The notes: a model not told the origin generated them from the sequence alone. Shown: positions 13,409 through 21,653, counted from the stretch's first letter. The stretch is DNA of 23,957 bases from SIG672 sp045580325 (GCA_045580325.1 JAZNNR010000016.1:1-23957), one strand, 5' to 3'. Translations and numbers: made by a program.

Positions 13409-14851
13409 TTAATACTGTCTTCCCCAGACTACCATATGCTTTGCCTTCTTGCCGCAGCATACGCAGGTATCCGAAATATGCTCTTCCTCAAAAGGAATAC
13501 ATCTCGACTTAACTCCGCCTGTAACGTCCTTGAGCTTGTCCTCGCACTCGGAGTCGCCGCACCACATAGCGCGGATAAATCCGGGTCTGTTTTCGGCAAT
13601 ATCAAGAAATTCCTCGTAGCTGTGCGCGGTATTTAACTTGCCCTGAAGGTTTTCAAGCGCTCTGTTATAAAGCTCGCTGTGTACCTTTTCAAGCATAGCG
13701 CCGACTTCCTCGACGATATTGTCAAGAGAAACGAAGGTCTTTTCGCCTGTAACACGGGAAACGAGCACGCAGGAGTTGTTTTCAATATCTCTCGGGCCGA
13801 TCTCAAGACGTACGGGAACACCCTTCATTTCGTATTCGCTGAACTTCCAGCCTGCAGAGTTGTCCGAATCGTCGAGCTTCACTCTGAAGTTCTTTGCAAG
13901 AAGACGCTTAATTTCATCTGCCTTTTCAAGAACGCCCGGCTTGTGCTGTGCAACGGGGATCATAACGACCTGAACGGGAGCAACCTTCGGGGGAAGGATA
14001 AGTCCGTTATCGTCGCCGTGAGTCATAATGATAGCGCCGATCATTCTCGTGGAAACACCCCAAGAGGTCTGATGCGGATATCTGATCTTGTTTTCGCGGT
14101 CGGTATAGGTTATATCGAACGCCTTTGCAAATCCGTCGCCGAAATAGTGGGATGTTCCGCCCTGAAGAGCGACGCCGTTGTGCATCATAGGCTCGATGGT
14201 GTATGTTTCAACCGCACCAGCGAACTTCTCTTTTTCTGTCTTTTTACCGCAGATAGCGGGAATAGCGAGAGTTTCTCTGTAAAAGTCCTCGTAGCACTTG
14301 AGCATTTTGAGTGTTTCCTCTCTTGCATCTGCCTCGCTCTCGTGCATCGTATGACCTTCCTGCCAGAGAAATTCAGAGGTACGAAGGAAGGGACGGGTCG
14401 TCTTTTCCCATCTTACAACGCTGCACCACTGATTATACAGCTTAGGCAGGTCGCGGTAAGAGTGAATTATATTCTTATAGTGGTCGCAGAAAAGAGTTTC
14501 AGAGGTCGGGCGCACGATAAGTCTTTCGGAAAGAGTATTCTGTCCGCCGATTGTAACGATCGCACACTCGGGCGCAAATCCGTTTACGTGATCCTTTTCC
14601 TTTTGGAGCAGACTTTCGGGAATGAACATCGGCATATAAACGTTCTCGTGTCCAAGCTCCTTGAAGCGTCTGTCAAGATCGCTCTGAATGTTTTCCCATA
14701 TCGCATATCCGTAGGGGCGGATTATCATACAGCCCTTAACTCCCGAATAATCGACAAGCTCTGCCTTTTTTACAACGTCAGTGTACCACTGCGCAAAATC
14801 AACATCCATCGCGGTAATTTCTGATACCGCCTTTTTATTATCCTTTGCCAT
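13409..14851 (-). CDS. proS: Prolyl-tRNA synthetase (short, archaeal/eukaryotic-type, no insertion domain)
   Basis: Charges tRNA-Pro with proline. The 480-residue length and the absence of the ~180-residue bacterial INS editing domain between motifs 2 and 3 mark the archaeal-type ProRS found in some Clostridia, Deinococcus and mycoplasmas. Class II motifs are visible: VRPTSET, FLRTSEFLWQEGHT (motif 2 region) and GGTSHYFGDGFAKAF. The anticodon-binding domain follows, then a C-terminal zinc-like domain with paired cysteines (CGDSEC, CVCCGKK) ending in Tyr, as in this subtype. AAAGG lies 9 nt before the ATG. The promoter is so close that the leader is about 35 nt, which leaves no room for a T-box. 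Confidence 0.95.
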   Translation of the reverse strand: MAKDNKKAVSEITAMDVDFAQWYTDVVKKAELVDYSGVKGCMIIRPYGYAIWENIQSDLDRRFKELGHENVYMPMFIPESLLQKEKDHVNGFAPECAIVTIGGQNTLSERLIVRPTSETLFCDHYKNIIHSYRDLPKLYNQWCSVVRWEKTTRPFLRTSEFLWQEGHTMHESEADAREETLKMLKCYEDFYRETLAIPAICGKKTEKEKFAGAVETYTIEPMMHNGVALQGGTSHYFGDGFAKAFDITYTDRENKIRYPHQTSWGVSTRMIGAIIMTHGDDNGLILPPKVAPVQVVMIPVAQHKPGVLEKADEIKRLLAKNFRVKLDDSDNSAGWKFSEYEMKGVPVRLEIGPRDIENNSCVLVSRVTGEKTFVSLDNIVEEVGAMLEKVHSELYNRALENLQGKLNTAHSYEEFLDIAENRPGFIRAMWCGDSECEDKLKDVTGGVKSRCIPFEEEHISDTCVCCGKKAKHMVVWGRQY

Positions 14852-14892
14852 TTCAAATGCCTTTCTTAAATCAAGTCTTTAATAACTTTATA

Positions 14893-14921
14893 ATTATACA
14901 GTTTTTTTAGTCTTTTGTCAA
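14893..14921 (-). promoter_or_regulatory. SigA-type promoter of proS
   Basis: TTGACA (14921-14916) and TATAAT (14898-14893) on the minus strand, both perfect, 17 bp apart. It starts 28 nt after the stop of the upstream hydrolase gene with no terminator between, so proS may also receive readthrough. Confidence 0.85.
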
Positions 14922-14949
14922 TAATTTCAGCGTAGATATTATGATTTTA

Positions 14950-15642
14950 TCAGAGTATTTCCCACTCCTGCCCTTCAAAAGATACGTCTTTGATATCCGT
15001 GAGAAAGGAGTCGCCGTACTCTTCCTTGAACTTACCGACAACGCTGTAATCTCCCCACATATGCATAGGGAAAACAGTCTTTATCTTACATTCTTCAAGC
15101 AGCGCCTTCATACCTCGGTAAAAATCCCCGTCCTGTCTTCCGTCTAGAACGGCAAACGCAATATCAATATTACACGCGGACATCTTTGATATTTCCTTAA
15201 TATAGGTCTTTTCCATTTCTCTGTTTTGGTATTCAGACGCGCCCTGCCATACCCACATATGAAGATCGCCCGAATGATAGATGACCTTTCCGCAGTAGTC
15301 GATAAGATATGCAACTCCGCAGTCTGTCGACCTTAGCGTTTTTATTTTGAGAAGCTCTCCGCCCGCGACCGTCGTATAATCTTTATCGGGAAGAACAGTA
15401 AGCACGTCGTTTGACACAAGCGTGCCTATATCGTACGAGAGAACGTACGAGGTTTCCTTGTGAAATTCTTTAATTTGAAATATTTTTTGACTGTAATGGT
15501 CGCTATGCCTATGACTTACAAACACCATAAGCTCTTTCCCTTCGGGAATTTCGGGAAGAACCCCCTCCGAATAGTCAAAAAGCATACAGAGCCTGTCAAA
15601 TTCTATCATAAAGCTACTGTGAGAAATATAAGTTATTTTCAT
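14950..15642 (-). CDS. Metallo-beta-lactamase-fold hydrolase
   Basis: A 230-residue MBL-fold protein. The metal-binding signature is SHRHSDHYS (HxHxDH), followed by the later ligands in YHSGDLHMW (Asp) and PMHMWG (His). It resembles the UlaG/RNase Z-like subgroup of small cytoplasmic hydrolases; the substrate cannot be predicted. No signal peptide is present. It starts 25 nt after the dockerin-lysozyme gene stop on the same strand and has no visible promoter of its own and no good Shine-Dalgarno sequence (AAAACGAA before the ATG), so it is probably translated from the upstream transcript at a low level. Confidence 0.85.
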   Translation of the reverse strand: MKITYISHSSFMIEFDRLCMLFDYSEGVLPEIPEGKELMVFVSHRHSDHYSQKIFQIKEFHKETSYVLSYDIGTLVSNDVLTVLPDKDYTTVAGGELLKIKTLRSTDCGVAYLIDYCGKVIYHSGDLHMWVWQGASEYQNREMEKTYIKEISKMSACNIDIAFAVLDGRQDGDFYRGMKALLEECKIKTVFPMHMWGDYSVVGKFKEEYGDSFLTDIKDVSFEGQEWEIL

Positions 15643-15667
15643 TTCGTTTTATTAGTTTTTATCTGTA

Positions 15668-18139
15668 TTATCCGTCTATCTTCACGTTCCAGCCTGCAAG
15701 ATATCTGCTGAAAAGTATCTCGTCCCAGTCGTTGACCTTGCCGTTTCCATCGAAATCAAGTGCCTCAAGGTAAACGTCAACGTCCCAGCCCGCGAGATGT
15801 CTTCCGAGAAGTATGCAGTCCCAGTCGGTCGTAAGTCCGTTTCCGTCTGCATCTCCGTTTATTATAAAGGTGTAGGTGAGCAGACGTTTACTGCCCTCGT
15901 ACAAAATAAGCTGCATTCCCGAGCCTACGTACTTGTCGCCCGAAACACCCTTTGAGTTTTTATCTATTATCTTAACACCCTGTGTGTTCTCTATCTGTGC
16001 AAGTATATCAGAAACCTTCGTTCCCGGAGCTATACCTTCTACTCTCTTAGTCTTGGAATTAAGCTTCAGAGTATCACTTACTATCTCGCTTTTAAGCTTG
16101 GCGATGCTCTTTGTTTCATACGACTGACATATCGAGCAGTCTCTTCTTTCTATACCTGTTTTCAGATAGGTCGGTTTCTTGCTTACGTACCAATCGCCAT
16201 AGCTATGTCCGTGCGGCTCTATAACCTTGTTTTTGATATGAATTTTGCAAATATCGCAAAGCACCGCGCTTGCACCCGCCTCAGTACAGGTAGGCTCAAC
16301 AACGGTTACCCATTTATTCGCATCATAAACGTGGTACGAGGGAGTGATCTTTGTTTCGATAATTTCTGCGCAGTGTGTGCATTTTTTAACGCTGACACCG
16401 TCAGATGTGCAGGATGCCTTCGACACAATTTCCCAATCTCCTGCGCTGTGTCCTGTTGCCTTTTCTATAACACGGGTATCCTTGGCATGTCCGCAGTTTC
16501 TGCAAACTATACCTTCGACGTGGTCGGTCGTACAGGAAAGCGTGCTGACAGTTTTCATCACGCCCTCTTCGTAGTCGTGTCCGTACGCTGTGCCTATAAG
16601 CTTCGTTTCGCTTATGTATCCGCAAACGTCGCAGCATTTTCCTTCAAGTCCGTCCTCAGTACAAGATGCCTGTACAAGCACCTTCCACGAGGATGCGCTG
16701 TAAGTATGACCGTCGCGGCATTCGTACTCCATAGAAGTATATCCTTTTGAAGAAGCGTAGCTCTGTGCATATGAATCGGTAGTACAGTAAACTGTTGTAA
16801 GTCCCGAATTCGTGAAGGAATTTTTGCCTATCTTTTCCACACTCAGCGGAATATATATCGTTTTCAGCTTGGTGTTTCCGTAAAACGCCTTGTCCGCTAT
16901 CTGTGTAAGGCAGTAAACGTAATCACCGACTCTTATATATCGGTTCAGATAAACGTTTCCGTCGCCAAGACCGCCGTAGAGCGCGTTGCCGTTTGCTCCG
17001 CCCGGAACACCCGCTATAATCGTTTTATAGTCTGTGCCGAGCGTGTATTTTATGCCGTACGCATCGCGCATATTTTCATCGAGAGTCAAGACCTCATCAA
17101 GAGGCTCTATATAATCTGTGCTCACCCAACCGAAATAAGCTCCGTATGGGGTATATCCCCACTTTCCATCCTCACTAAACTCGGTTATCGGAATTATTAT
17201 CGTATTTTTTATCGATCCGACGGACGAAGAATTACTTGTCGGCTTAGAACGGATATTGAGCTGATCGTTTTTGACCGTAACATAATAATATTTTACAGAA
17301 GGGTCTTGTATATTTATATCACTGTTAAAGAGTGCCGCCTCTCTTGTTCTGCGGCGAACGAGTCCCTGAAGAACAGAGCCTCCCGCTTTTACCCACATAA
17401 GAAAAGCGTTTGTGATGTCCTTTTCGTTCCAGTTACCCTCTATCAACAGCTTTTTGAGAGTAAAGCTGTTCTCATTCATGTTCCAAACGTATTTTCCGCA
17501 GTTGTACGAGAAGCTTACAAGTGCGTCAAACTGGTTCTGATTAAGCCTCACATCATATGTATCCATAAATTTATTTACCGCATTCACGTACGCAGGCATA
17601 GCTTTTTTCATCAGCTCTGTCGCTTCGTATTCGGTAATACCGTTTGGATATTCGTTCTCCTCGCACTTACAGCCGTAGCCTATCGACCACTGATTATAGT
17701 CCCACTCGGCTTTACTGCTAAAACCTTCAAAGGACTTTATAAGCTCAAGTCCGAACGGGCTGAGCTCCATCGGAACGAACACGTCTTCAATTATTTCATC
17801 TTCTGTTTCGTCTTCGCTGCCGTTGCCTGTACCGTCTTCGGCATCGCCGCCTTCATTGCCGTTGCCTGTGCCGTTTTCGGCATCGCCGCCTTCATTGCCG
17901 TTGCCTGTGCCGCCTTCGACATCTCCGCCCTCGGCGCCATCGCCCGTGCCGTCTTCCGTACTTCCCTGCGCACCTCCTTCCATACCGCCTTCGACGCTGT
18001 CGCCGATACCGCTTTCGGTGGTGCTTTCAGGGTCGGACGAAGAAGCCTCTACGTTCTCCGCCAGAACTGCAAGGTGAAACGGAGCGAAGGTCTGCATCGT
18101 AAGAAACAGAACTAAAATTATGGAAAGTAATCTTTTCAT
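15668..18139 (-). CDS. Secreted multidomain GH24 lysozyme with SH3b, leucine-rich, CxxC-repeat and dockerin-like modules
   Basis: An 823-residue exported protein. Order: signal peptide (1-27); acidic Gly-rich linker (about 30-118) with a 13-residue repeat; GH24 phage-type lysozyme (about 126-275) with catalytic Glu138 in SFEGF, Asp147 and WSIGYG (the T4 Thr position is Ser152); bacterial SH3 domain (about 284-347, LNIRSKPTSNSSSVGSI); a BspA-type leucine-rich unit (IADKAFYGNTKLKTIYIP); four to five CxxC repeats ending in GH (about 470-690); a short beta domain; and a C-terminal dockerin-like pair of calcium loops (DADGNGLTTDWD and DFDGNGKVNDWDE, each followed by LAGW). The lysozyme would cut peptidoglycan, SH3b binds cell wall, and dockerins bind cohesins. 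GGAGA lies 5-6 nt before the ATG. The 3' neighbour is an MBL hydrolase. Confidence 0.88.
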   Translation of the reverse strand: MKRLLSIILVLFLTMQTFAPFHLAVLAENVEASSSDPESTTESGIGDSVEGGMEGGAQGSTEDGTGDGAEGGDVEGGTGNGNEGGDAENGTGNGNEGGDAEDGTGNGSEDETEDEIIEDVFVPMELSPFGLELIKSFEGFSSKAEWDYNQWSIGYGCKCEENEYPNGITEYEATELMKKAMPAYVNAVNKFMDTYDVRLNQNQFDALVSFSYNCGKYVWNMNENSFTLKKLLIEGNWNEKDITNAFLMWVKAGGSVLQGLVRRRTREAALFNSDINIQDPSVKYYYVTVKNDQLNIRSKPTSNSSSVGSIKNTIIIPITEFSEDGKWGYTPYGAYFGWVSTDYIEPLDEVLTLDENMRDAYGIKYTLGTDYKTIIAGVPGGANGNALYGGLGDGNVYLNRYIRVGDYVYCLTQIADKAFYGNTKLKTIYIPLSVEKIGKNSFTNSGLTTVYCTTDSYAQSYASSKGYTSMEYECRDGHTYSASSWKVLVQASCTEDGLEGKCCDVCGYISETKLIGTAYGHDYEEGVMKTVSTLSCTTDHVEGIVCRNCGHAKDTRVIEKATGHSAGDWEIVSKASCTSDGVSVKKCTHCAEIIETKITPSYHVYDANKWVTVVEPTCTEAGASAVLCDICKIHIKNKVIEPHGHSYGDWYVSKKPTYLKTGIERRDCSICQSYETKSIAKLKSEIVSDTLKLNSKTKRVEGIAPGTKVSDILAQIENTQGVKIIDKNSKGVSGDKYVGSGMQLILYEGSKRLLTYTFIINGDADGNGLTTDWDCILLGRHLAGWDVDVYLEALDFDGNGKVNDWDEILFSRYLAGWNVKIDG
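17819..17935 (-). repeat. 39-bp tandem repeat in the acidic linker of the lysozyme gene
   Basis: Three consecutive 39-bp units (17819-17857, 17858-17896 and a diverged 17897-17935) encode a 13-residue NEGGDAEDGTGNG-type repeat. Units 1 and 2 differ at only two or three positions, suggesting recent duplication and likely length variation between strains. Confidence 0.8.
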
Positions 18140-18227
18140 AAAATCTCCGAAAATATTTTAATAATCATTCTTACTGCAAGACAGAGGTGAGCTCTCTGAA
18201 AAAGTACTCCCCCCTCGCTTACGGTTA

Positions 18228-18256
18228 AGTATAACACGAAGCGTTCCTTTTGTCAA
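18228..18256 (-). promoter_or_regulatory. SigA-type promoter of the lysozyme/MBL operon
   Basis: TTGACA (18256-18251) and TATACT (18233-18228) on the minus strand, spacer 17 bp, with TGT before the -10. The inferred leader is about 80 nt, longer than most here, with no recognised structure. The rest of the 253-bp gap is AT-rich and holds only a weak terminator. Confidence 0.82.
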
Positions 18257-18336
18257 ACAGTTTTTACTGTGGTTTTTCCGTTTTTTTCGCTTTTATATGA
18301 TATTTTTATAAAAACACTCTATTTTTACTATCTAAA

Positions 18337-18353
18337 AGGACATAGATTGTCCT
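18337..18353 (-). terminator. Weak terminator of the HAD-MFS-GDPD operon
   Basis: A 6-bp stem AGGACA/TGTCCT with a 5-nt loop followed by TTTTAG on the minus strand, about 40 nt after the GDPD stop codon. The stem is short, so termination may be incomplete. Confidence 0.45.
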
Positions 18354-18392
18354 GTATTCGCGACATTATAGCTTCTAAACCGATAAAAAATT

Positions 18393-19223
18393 TTACGGTA
18401 CAAAGCTATCAAATATGACGCACGCGCCCGCATTTTCGGCTTTCTTCATCGCCTCGGCGTTTTTGATAGTCCAGGAAACCTCTGTCGGCTTAAAGAGCTT
18501 TCTGCAAATCGAGAAGGAAAAAGAATCCCTGTCGTTATATGCATACGCTATAAAATCGGGCTTTGTGAGGAAATTAGTTACAAGATTTTTGAGAATAAAT
18601 CCGCCTATAACAGAGAACTTCTTATTCCCCTTACGTATGTCGCAGGCAAGCTGTCCGCGCATTATTTCGGGAGCTTCCTTTTTAAGAGCGTACACTATAT
18701 CGGGTGCAAAAGACTCTGTGCAGTATATTCCGCTGTAAGCTCTGAGTGCTTTTACAACCTCTGCGACAAGCTCCTTTGTGTTATTATCCGCCTTAAGTTC
18801 TACTATCATAGGCACTTTTCCGCCGTTGAGAGATAGAACCTCGTCGAAAAGGGGCACCTTTTCGTCCGTACCCTCGAGTCTGTACGCGGAGATCTCTTCA
18901 TAGGTGGATTTTGACACGTCTATATCGACGCCTGCCGTTCGTTTAAGGCTCGAATCGTGAATAACGACAAGCTTTCCGTCTGCAGTAAGGTGCACGTCAA
19001 GCTCAAAGCCAAAGCCCTTTTCTATTGCCTTTTCAAAGGCTAAAAGAGAGTTTTCGGGCACTTTATTTTCACGGGAGAAAAGTCCCCTGTGAGCGTATCT
19101 GTATTTCTTTATTTCGTGCGTCCACGGGTGCTTTTTCATTTTCGGCATAATGGCAAGGAAAAAAAGCAGCGCAAGCGCGGCAAAAACAACAATCAGAGCT
19201 ACAAAAAGATTAAGCCAAAACAT
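18393..19223 (-). CDS. Membrane-anchored glycerophosphodiester phosphodiesterase family protein
   Basis: Hydrolyses glycerophosphodiesters to glycerol-3-phosphate and an alcohol. The 276-residue protein has one N-terminal membrane helix (about 4-26) and then a GDPD TIM barrel: AHRG with His45 and Arg46, PENSLLAFEKAIEKG, Glu74 and Asp76 in ELDVH (metal ligands), and VVIHD with His89 (second catalytic His). The later strand MIVELKAD is also present. Most soluble GDPDs lack the helix; here it would tether the enzyme to the membrane, and the basic KMKKH after the helix suggests the domain could be on the cytoplasmic side, though this is uncertain. Its ATG shares one base with the stop of the transporter gene (TGATG), a sign of translational coupling. 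Last gene of the operon. Confidence 0.9.
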   Translation of the reverse strand: MFWLNLFVALIVVFAALALLFFLAIMPKMKKHPWTHEIKKYRYAHRGLFSRENKVPENSLLAFEKAIEKGFGFELDVHLTADGKLVVIHDSSLKRTAGVDIDVSKSTYEEISAYRLEGTDEKVPLFDEVLSLNGGKVPMIVELKADNNTKELVAEVVKALRAYSGIYCTESFAPDIVYALKKEAPEIMRGQLACDIRKGNKKFSVIGGFILKNLVTNFLTKPDFIAYAYNDRDSFSFSICRKLFKPTEVSWTIKNAEAMKKAENAGACVIFDSFVP

Positions 19224-20626
19224 CAGTCATCGCCTCCTGCGAGTGCGTCAAGTGCCGCCTGCTTCGCTTCGGGACGGCTATCGCCGTGCTTTACAAAGAG
19301 CATAGTAACAAATGACATCATAACGCACACGGTCGCGTACGGGAAGAGGAGCTTATAGCTGATATTGAGAAATACGCCCGAAAGTACGGGAGTTATAACC
19401 TGCGCCGCCATAGAGAAAGCGTAGTAATATCCTGTATATTTACCTATATCGCTTCCGCGGCTCATTTCAACAACCATCGGGAAGGAGTTTACGTTTATTG
19501 CCGCCCACGCGATGCCTACAAGACCGAAGAGAATGTTTATGTACCATTCGTATCTGCAGAATCCTGCAACAAGGAATGCAGATGCGAGAAGAAGAACTCC
19601 CGCGAGAATAGTCTTTTTACGGCCTATTTTACTCGATATTATTCCTATCGGAACGAAAGCAACGAGCGCAACGCCCATAGCTACCATAAGACACTTTGAC
19701 GTGCCCGAGTCGGTCAGCTTCCAGACCTCTACCGAGTATCTTGAGAACGCCGATGTAACGGCATTATATCCCATATACCAGAAAGCAACCGAAAGAAGCA
19801 TACAAACAAGGCTCTTAAGAACGTCTTTCGGCATCTTTTTACCCGCGTTTTCGTCAGGCTCTTCCTCGTCGGATATGCCGTTCGCTCGCTCGATTTCCTC
19901 TCTTTCGGCAACGAACTTGTTTTCACGCACGAAGACGAGAAGTACGATTACCGAAAGCACCATAATAGCTCCCAGAATCGCAAAAACGGCGGTATAATCG
20001 GGATTTACTCGCGAGAGTGATTCGTTTATTCCCGTATAGGTTTTTTCGCAAGAGCTACACACAACCTCCTGTACTCCGCTTCCGAGATTGTCTGTAAGAT
20101 GTCCCTCGGGGCAGGTATAGGTATATTTCGACGTATCAAGTACCATCAGAAGAACGAGAACGATAAGTCCGCCGACCGAGCCGAGAAGGTTTATTATCGC
20201 ATTACCCTTTGAGCGCAGAGGCTTCGGGGTAACGTCCGGCATAAGGGATACCGCAGGCGAACGGAAGGTACTCATAGCAAGGAGCGCAAGGAAGAGCGCG
20301 GCTATGAAAAGAATGAGATTCTTATGGTTTGCGGCAAAGGGCATAAACATCATAACGACTACTGCCGAGAATGTTCCGAAAACTATGTATGGCATACGCT
20401 TGCCTATTTTCGTATGCGTTCTGTCAGAGAGCGCACCGAATACGGGAAGCATAAAGAGCGCGAAGATGTTGTCAAGCGCCATAATTCCACCCGAAATAAC
20501 CTCGTTATCTATTTTGAAGGTATATTTCAGCAGCAGCGGTACGACGTTGTCGTAAAGCTGCCAGAATGCGCATATTGCCATAAAAGCAATACCTATTATC
20601 AGTGTTCTTTTGGTGTTGAGTTTCAT
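19223..20626 (-). CDS. MFS transporter, SLC45/GPH-like
   Basis: A 467-residue, 12-helix major facilitator. FGALSDRTHTKIGKRMPYI (64-81) is the loop 2-3 signature of the SLC45/GPH sugar transporter group, and IGIISSKIGRKKTILAG is the matching loop 8-9. The ATG at 20626 was chosen because it gives the family N-terminus and AGG stands 7 nt before it; the frame is open for 30 more codons. An extra loop between helices 5 and 6 (about 165-211), predicted outside the cell, carries Cys172, His176, Cys190 and Cys193 in a zinc-ribbon-like pattern. The substrate is unknown; a sugar, glycoside or phosphodiester would fit the operon. It lies 44 nt after the HAD gene and overlaps GDPD by one base. Confidence 0.9.
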   Translation of the reverse strand: MKLNTKRTLIIGIAFMAICAFWQLYDNVVPLLLKYTFKIDNEVISGGIMALDNIFALFMLPVFGALSDRTHTKIGKRMPYIVFGTFSAVVVMMFMPFAANHKNLILFIAALFLALLAMSTFRSPAVSLMPDVTPKPLRSKGNAIINLLGSVGGLIVLVLLMVLDTSKYTYTCPEGHLTDNLGSGVQEVVCSSCEKTYTGINESLSRVNPDYTAVFAILGAIMVLSVIVLLVFVRENKFVAEREEIERANGISDEEEPDENAGKKMPKDVLKSLVCMLLSVAFWYMGYNAVTSAFSRYSVEVWKLTDSGTSKCLMVAMGVALVAFVPIGIISSKIGRKKTILAGVLLLASAFLVAGFCRYEWYINILFGLVGIAWAAINVNSFPMVVEMSRGSDIGKYTGYYYAFSMAAQVITPVLSGVFLNISYKLLFPYATVCVMMSFVTMLFVKHGDSRPEAKQAALDALAGGDD

Positions 20627-20670
20627 TTTGAAGCCTACCTTTCCTTGTCGGTTTCTTTGTCGGTATCTTT

Positions 20671-21468
20671 TTATTTTTGTGAAAATTCCCTGTAAATTTC
20701 TTTTATATTTTCGCATATTCTACTCGGGATAATATCGCTTTTTGCAGCCTGCTCGGCAGTCGTTTCACCCGACAGAACGAGCACGGTATCTATTCCCGCG
20801 TTTACTCCGCAGGCTATGTCGGTATAGATCCGGTCGCCTATCATAAGCGCTTCCTCGGCGGAAAATCCGCTCACCTCGAGCGCAGCGTACACCATTTCGG
20901 GTCTTGGCTTGCCTATAACGAGCGGCTTTTTGCCGCTCACGGTAGTCAGCATCTGACAGACCGAGCCGCAGTCGGGAACACAGCCGTACTCGGTCGGGCA
21001 GACCCAGTCGGGATGGGTTGCGATAAACTCTGCGCCGTCAAAAAGCAGTCTTGAAGCGTCTTCAAGCTTTTCAAAGGTCAGCTCGGTATCAAATCCGCAC
21101 AGGAGAACGTCGATGTTCTTTGAATACTTATCAGTTATACCAAGTCCTGCGTCGGCGAGCTGCTTTCTGAATGATCTTGTTCCGAAAGCGTATATTTTTT
21201 TGTCCTTATACCCGTTTTTGATTAAATATCTTATGGTCGCTTCGGTCGAGGTGAAAAAGTCGGTCGGCTCGGCTTTTATCCCGAGTCTATCGAGCTTTTT
21301 CACGTATGCGTCCGCGCTTTTGGACGAATTATTGGTAAGGAACATATATCTTCCGCCCTTTTCTTTTATAAGAGCGAGAAGATCGGTAACGCCCTCGAAA
21401 AGCCTATCTCCGAGATAGAGCGTTCCGTCCATATCAAGCAAAAAAAGTTTTTTGTTTTTTATATCCAT
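20671..21468 (-). CDS. HAD-IIA family hydrolase (NagD/PGP-type phosphatase)
   Basis: A cytoplasmic phosphatase of 265 residues. HAD motif I is LLDMDGTLYLG (nucleophile and acid Asp pair), motif II is FLTNNSSKS, the motif III lysine is in VIGKPRPEM, and motif IV is MIGDRIYTDIACG. The type IIA cap sits between motifs II and III. Relatives dephosphorylate small sugar phosphates, UMP or phosphoglycolate; some act on glycerol phosphates, which would fit the co-transcribed phosphodiesterase, but that is inference. The ATG at 21468 was chosen for AAAGGA 7-8 nt upstream and because the family start (DIKNKKLFLLDMDG) follows directly; the open frame continues 56 codons upstream without coding character. 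Confidence 0.92.
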   Translation of the reverse strand: MDIKNKKLFLLDMDGTLYLGDRLFEGVTDLLALIKEKGGRYMFLTNNSSKSADAYVKKLDRLGIKAEPTDFFTSTEATIRYLIKNGYKDKKIYAFGTRSFRKQLADAGLGITDKYSKNIDVLLCGFDTELTFEKLEDASRLLFDGAEFIATHPDWVCPTEYGCVPDCGSVCQMLTTVSGKKPLVIGKPRPEMVYAALEVSGFSAEEALMIGDRIYTDIACGVNAGIDTVLVLSGETTAEQAAKSDIIPSRICENIKEIYREFSQK

Positions 21469-21538
21469 TTTATATCCTTTACCCTTTTTATATGTCGGAC
21501 GTGTATCATAATACAAATAGTCATAACTTGTCATTTTA

Positions 21539-21567
21539 ATTATAACAGAAAGTATGAAAAATGTCAA
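21539..21567 (-). promoter_or_regulatory. SigA-type promoter of the HAD-MFS-GDPD operon
   Basis: TTGACA (21567-21562) and TATAAT (21544-21539) on the minus strand, 17-bp spacer, TGT before the -10. The leader to the ATG would be about 65 nt. Confidence 0.85.
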
Positions 21568-21595
21568 TACAGGACGAAATTTGGAGAGGAAACGG

Positions 21596-21651
21596 CTTAA
21601 GAAACTTTTTGAAAAAAGTTTCTTAAGAATCTTCAAAAACTTTTATTAAAA
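21596..21651 (+). repeat. Dispersed hairpin element, copy 3
   Basis: A perfect 15-bp inverted repeat (21596-21610 with 21613-21627) with a GA centre, three bases, and a 21-nt tail identical to copy 2. It is directly followed by the terminator of the small lipoprotein gene. It lies between two minus-strand units, so on the plus strand it follows no gene. Confidence 0.8.
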
Positions 21652-21653
21652 TG

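Noticed and set aside
13679..14824. Plus-strand open frame of 381 codons opposite proS
   Set aside because: Antisense to a complete ProRS with class II motifs; no recognisable protein.
14852..14949. T-box riboswitch upstream of proS
   Set aside because: The promoter leaves a leader of only about 35 nt, too short for a T-box, and no T-box consensus or antiterminator is visible.
17823..18077. Plus-strand Pro/Ser-rich frame
   Set aside because: It mirrors the Gly/Asp/Glu-rich linker of the lysozyme gene; no ribosome binding site or promoter supports it.
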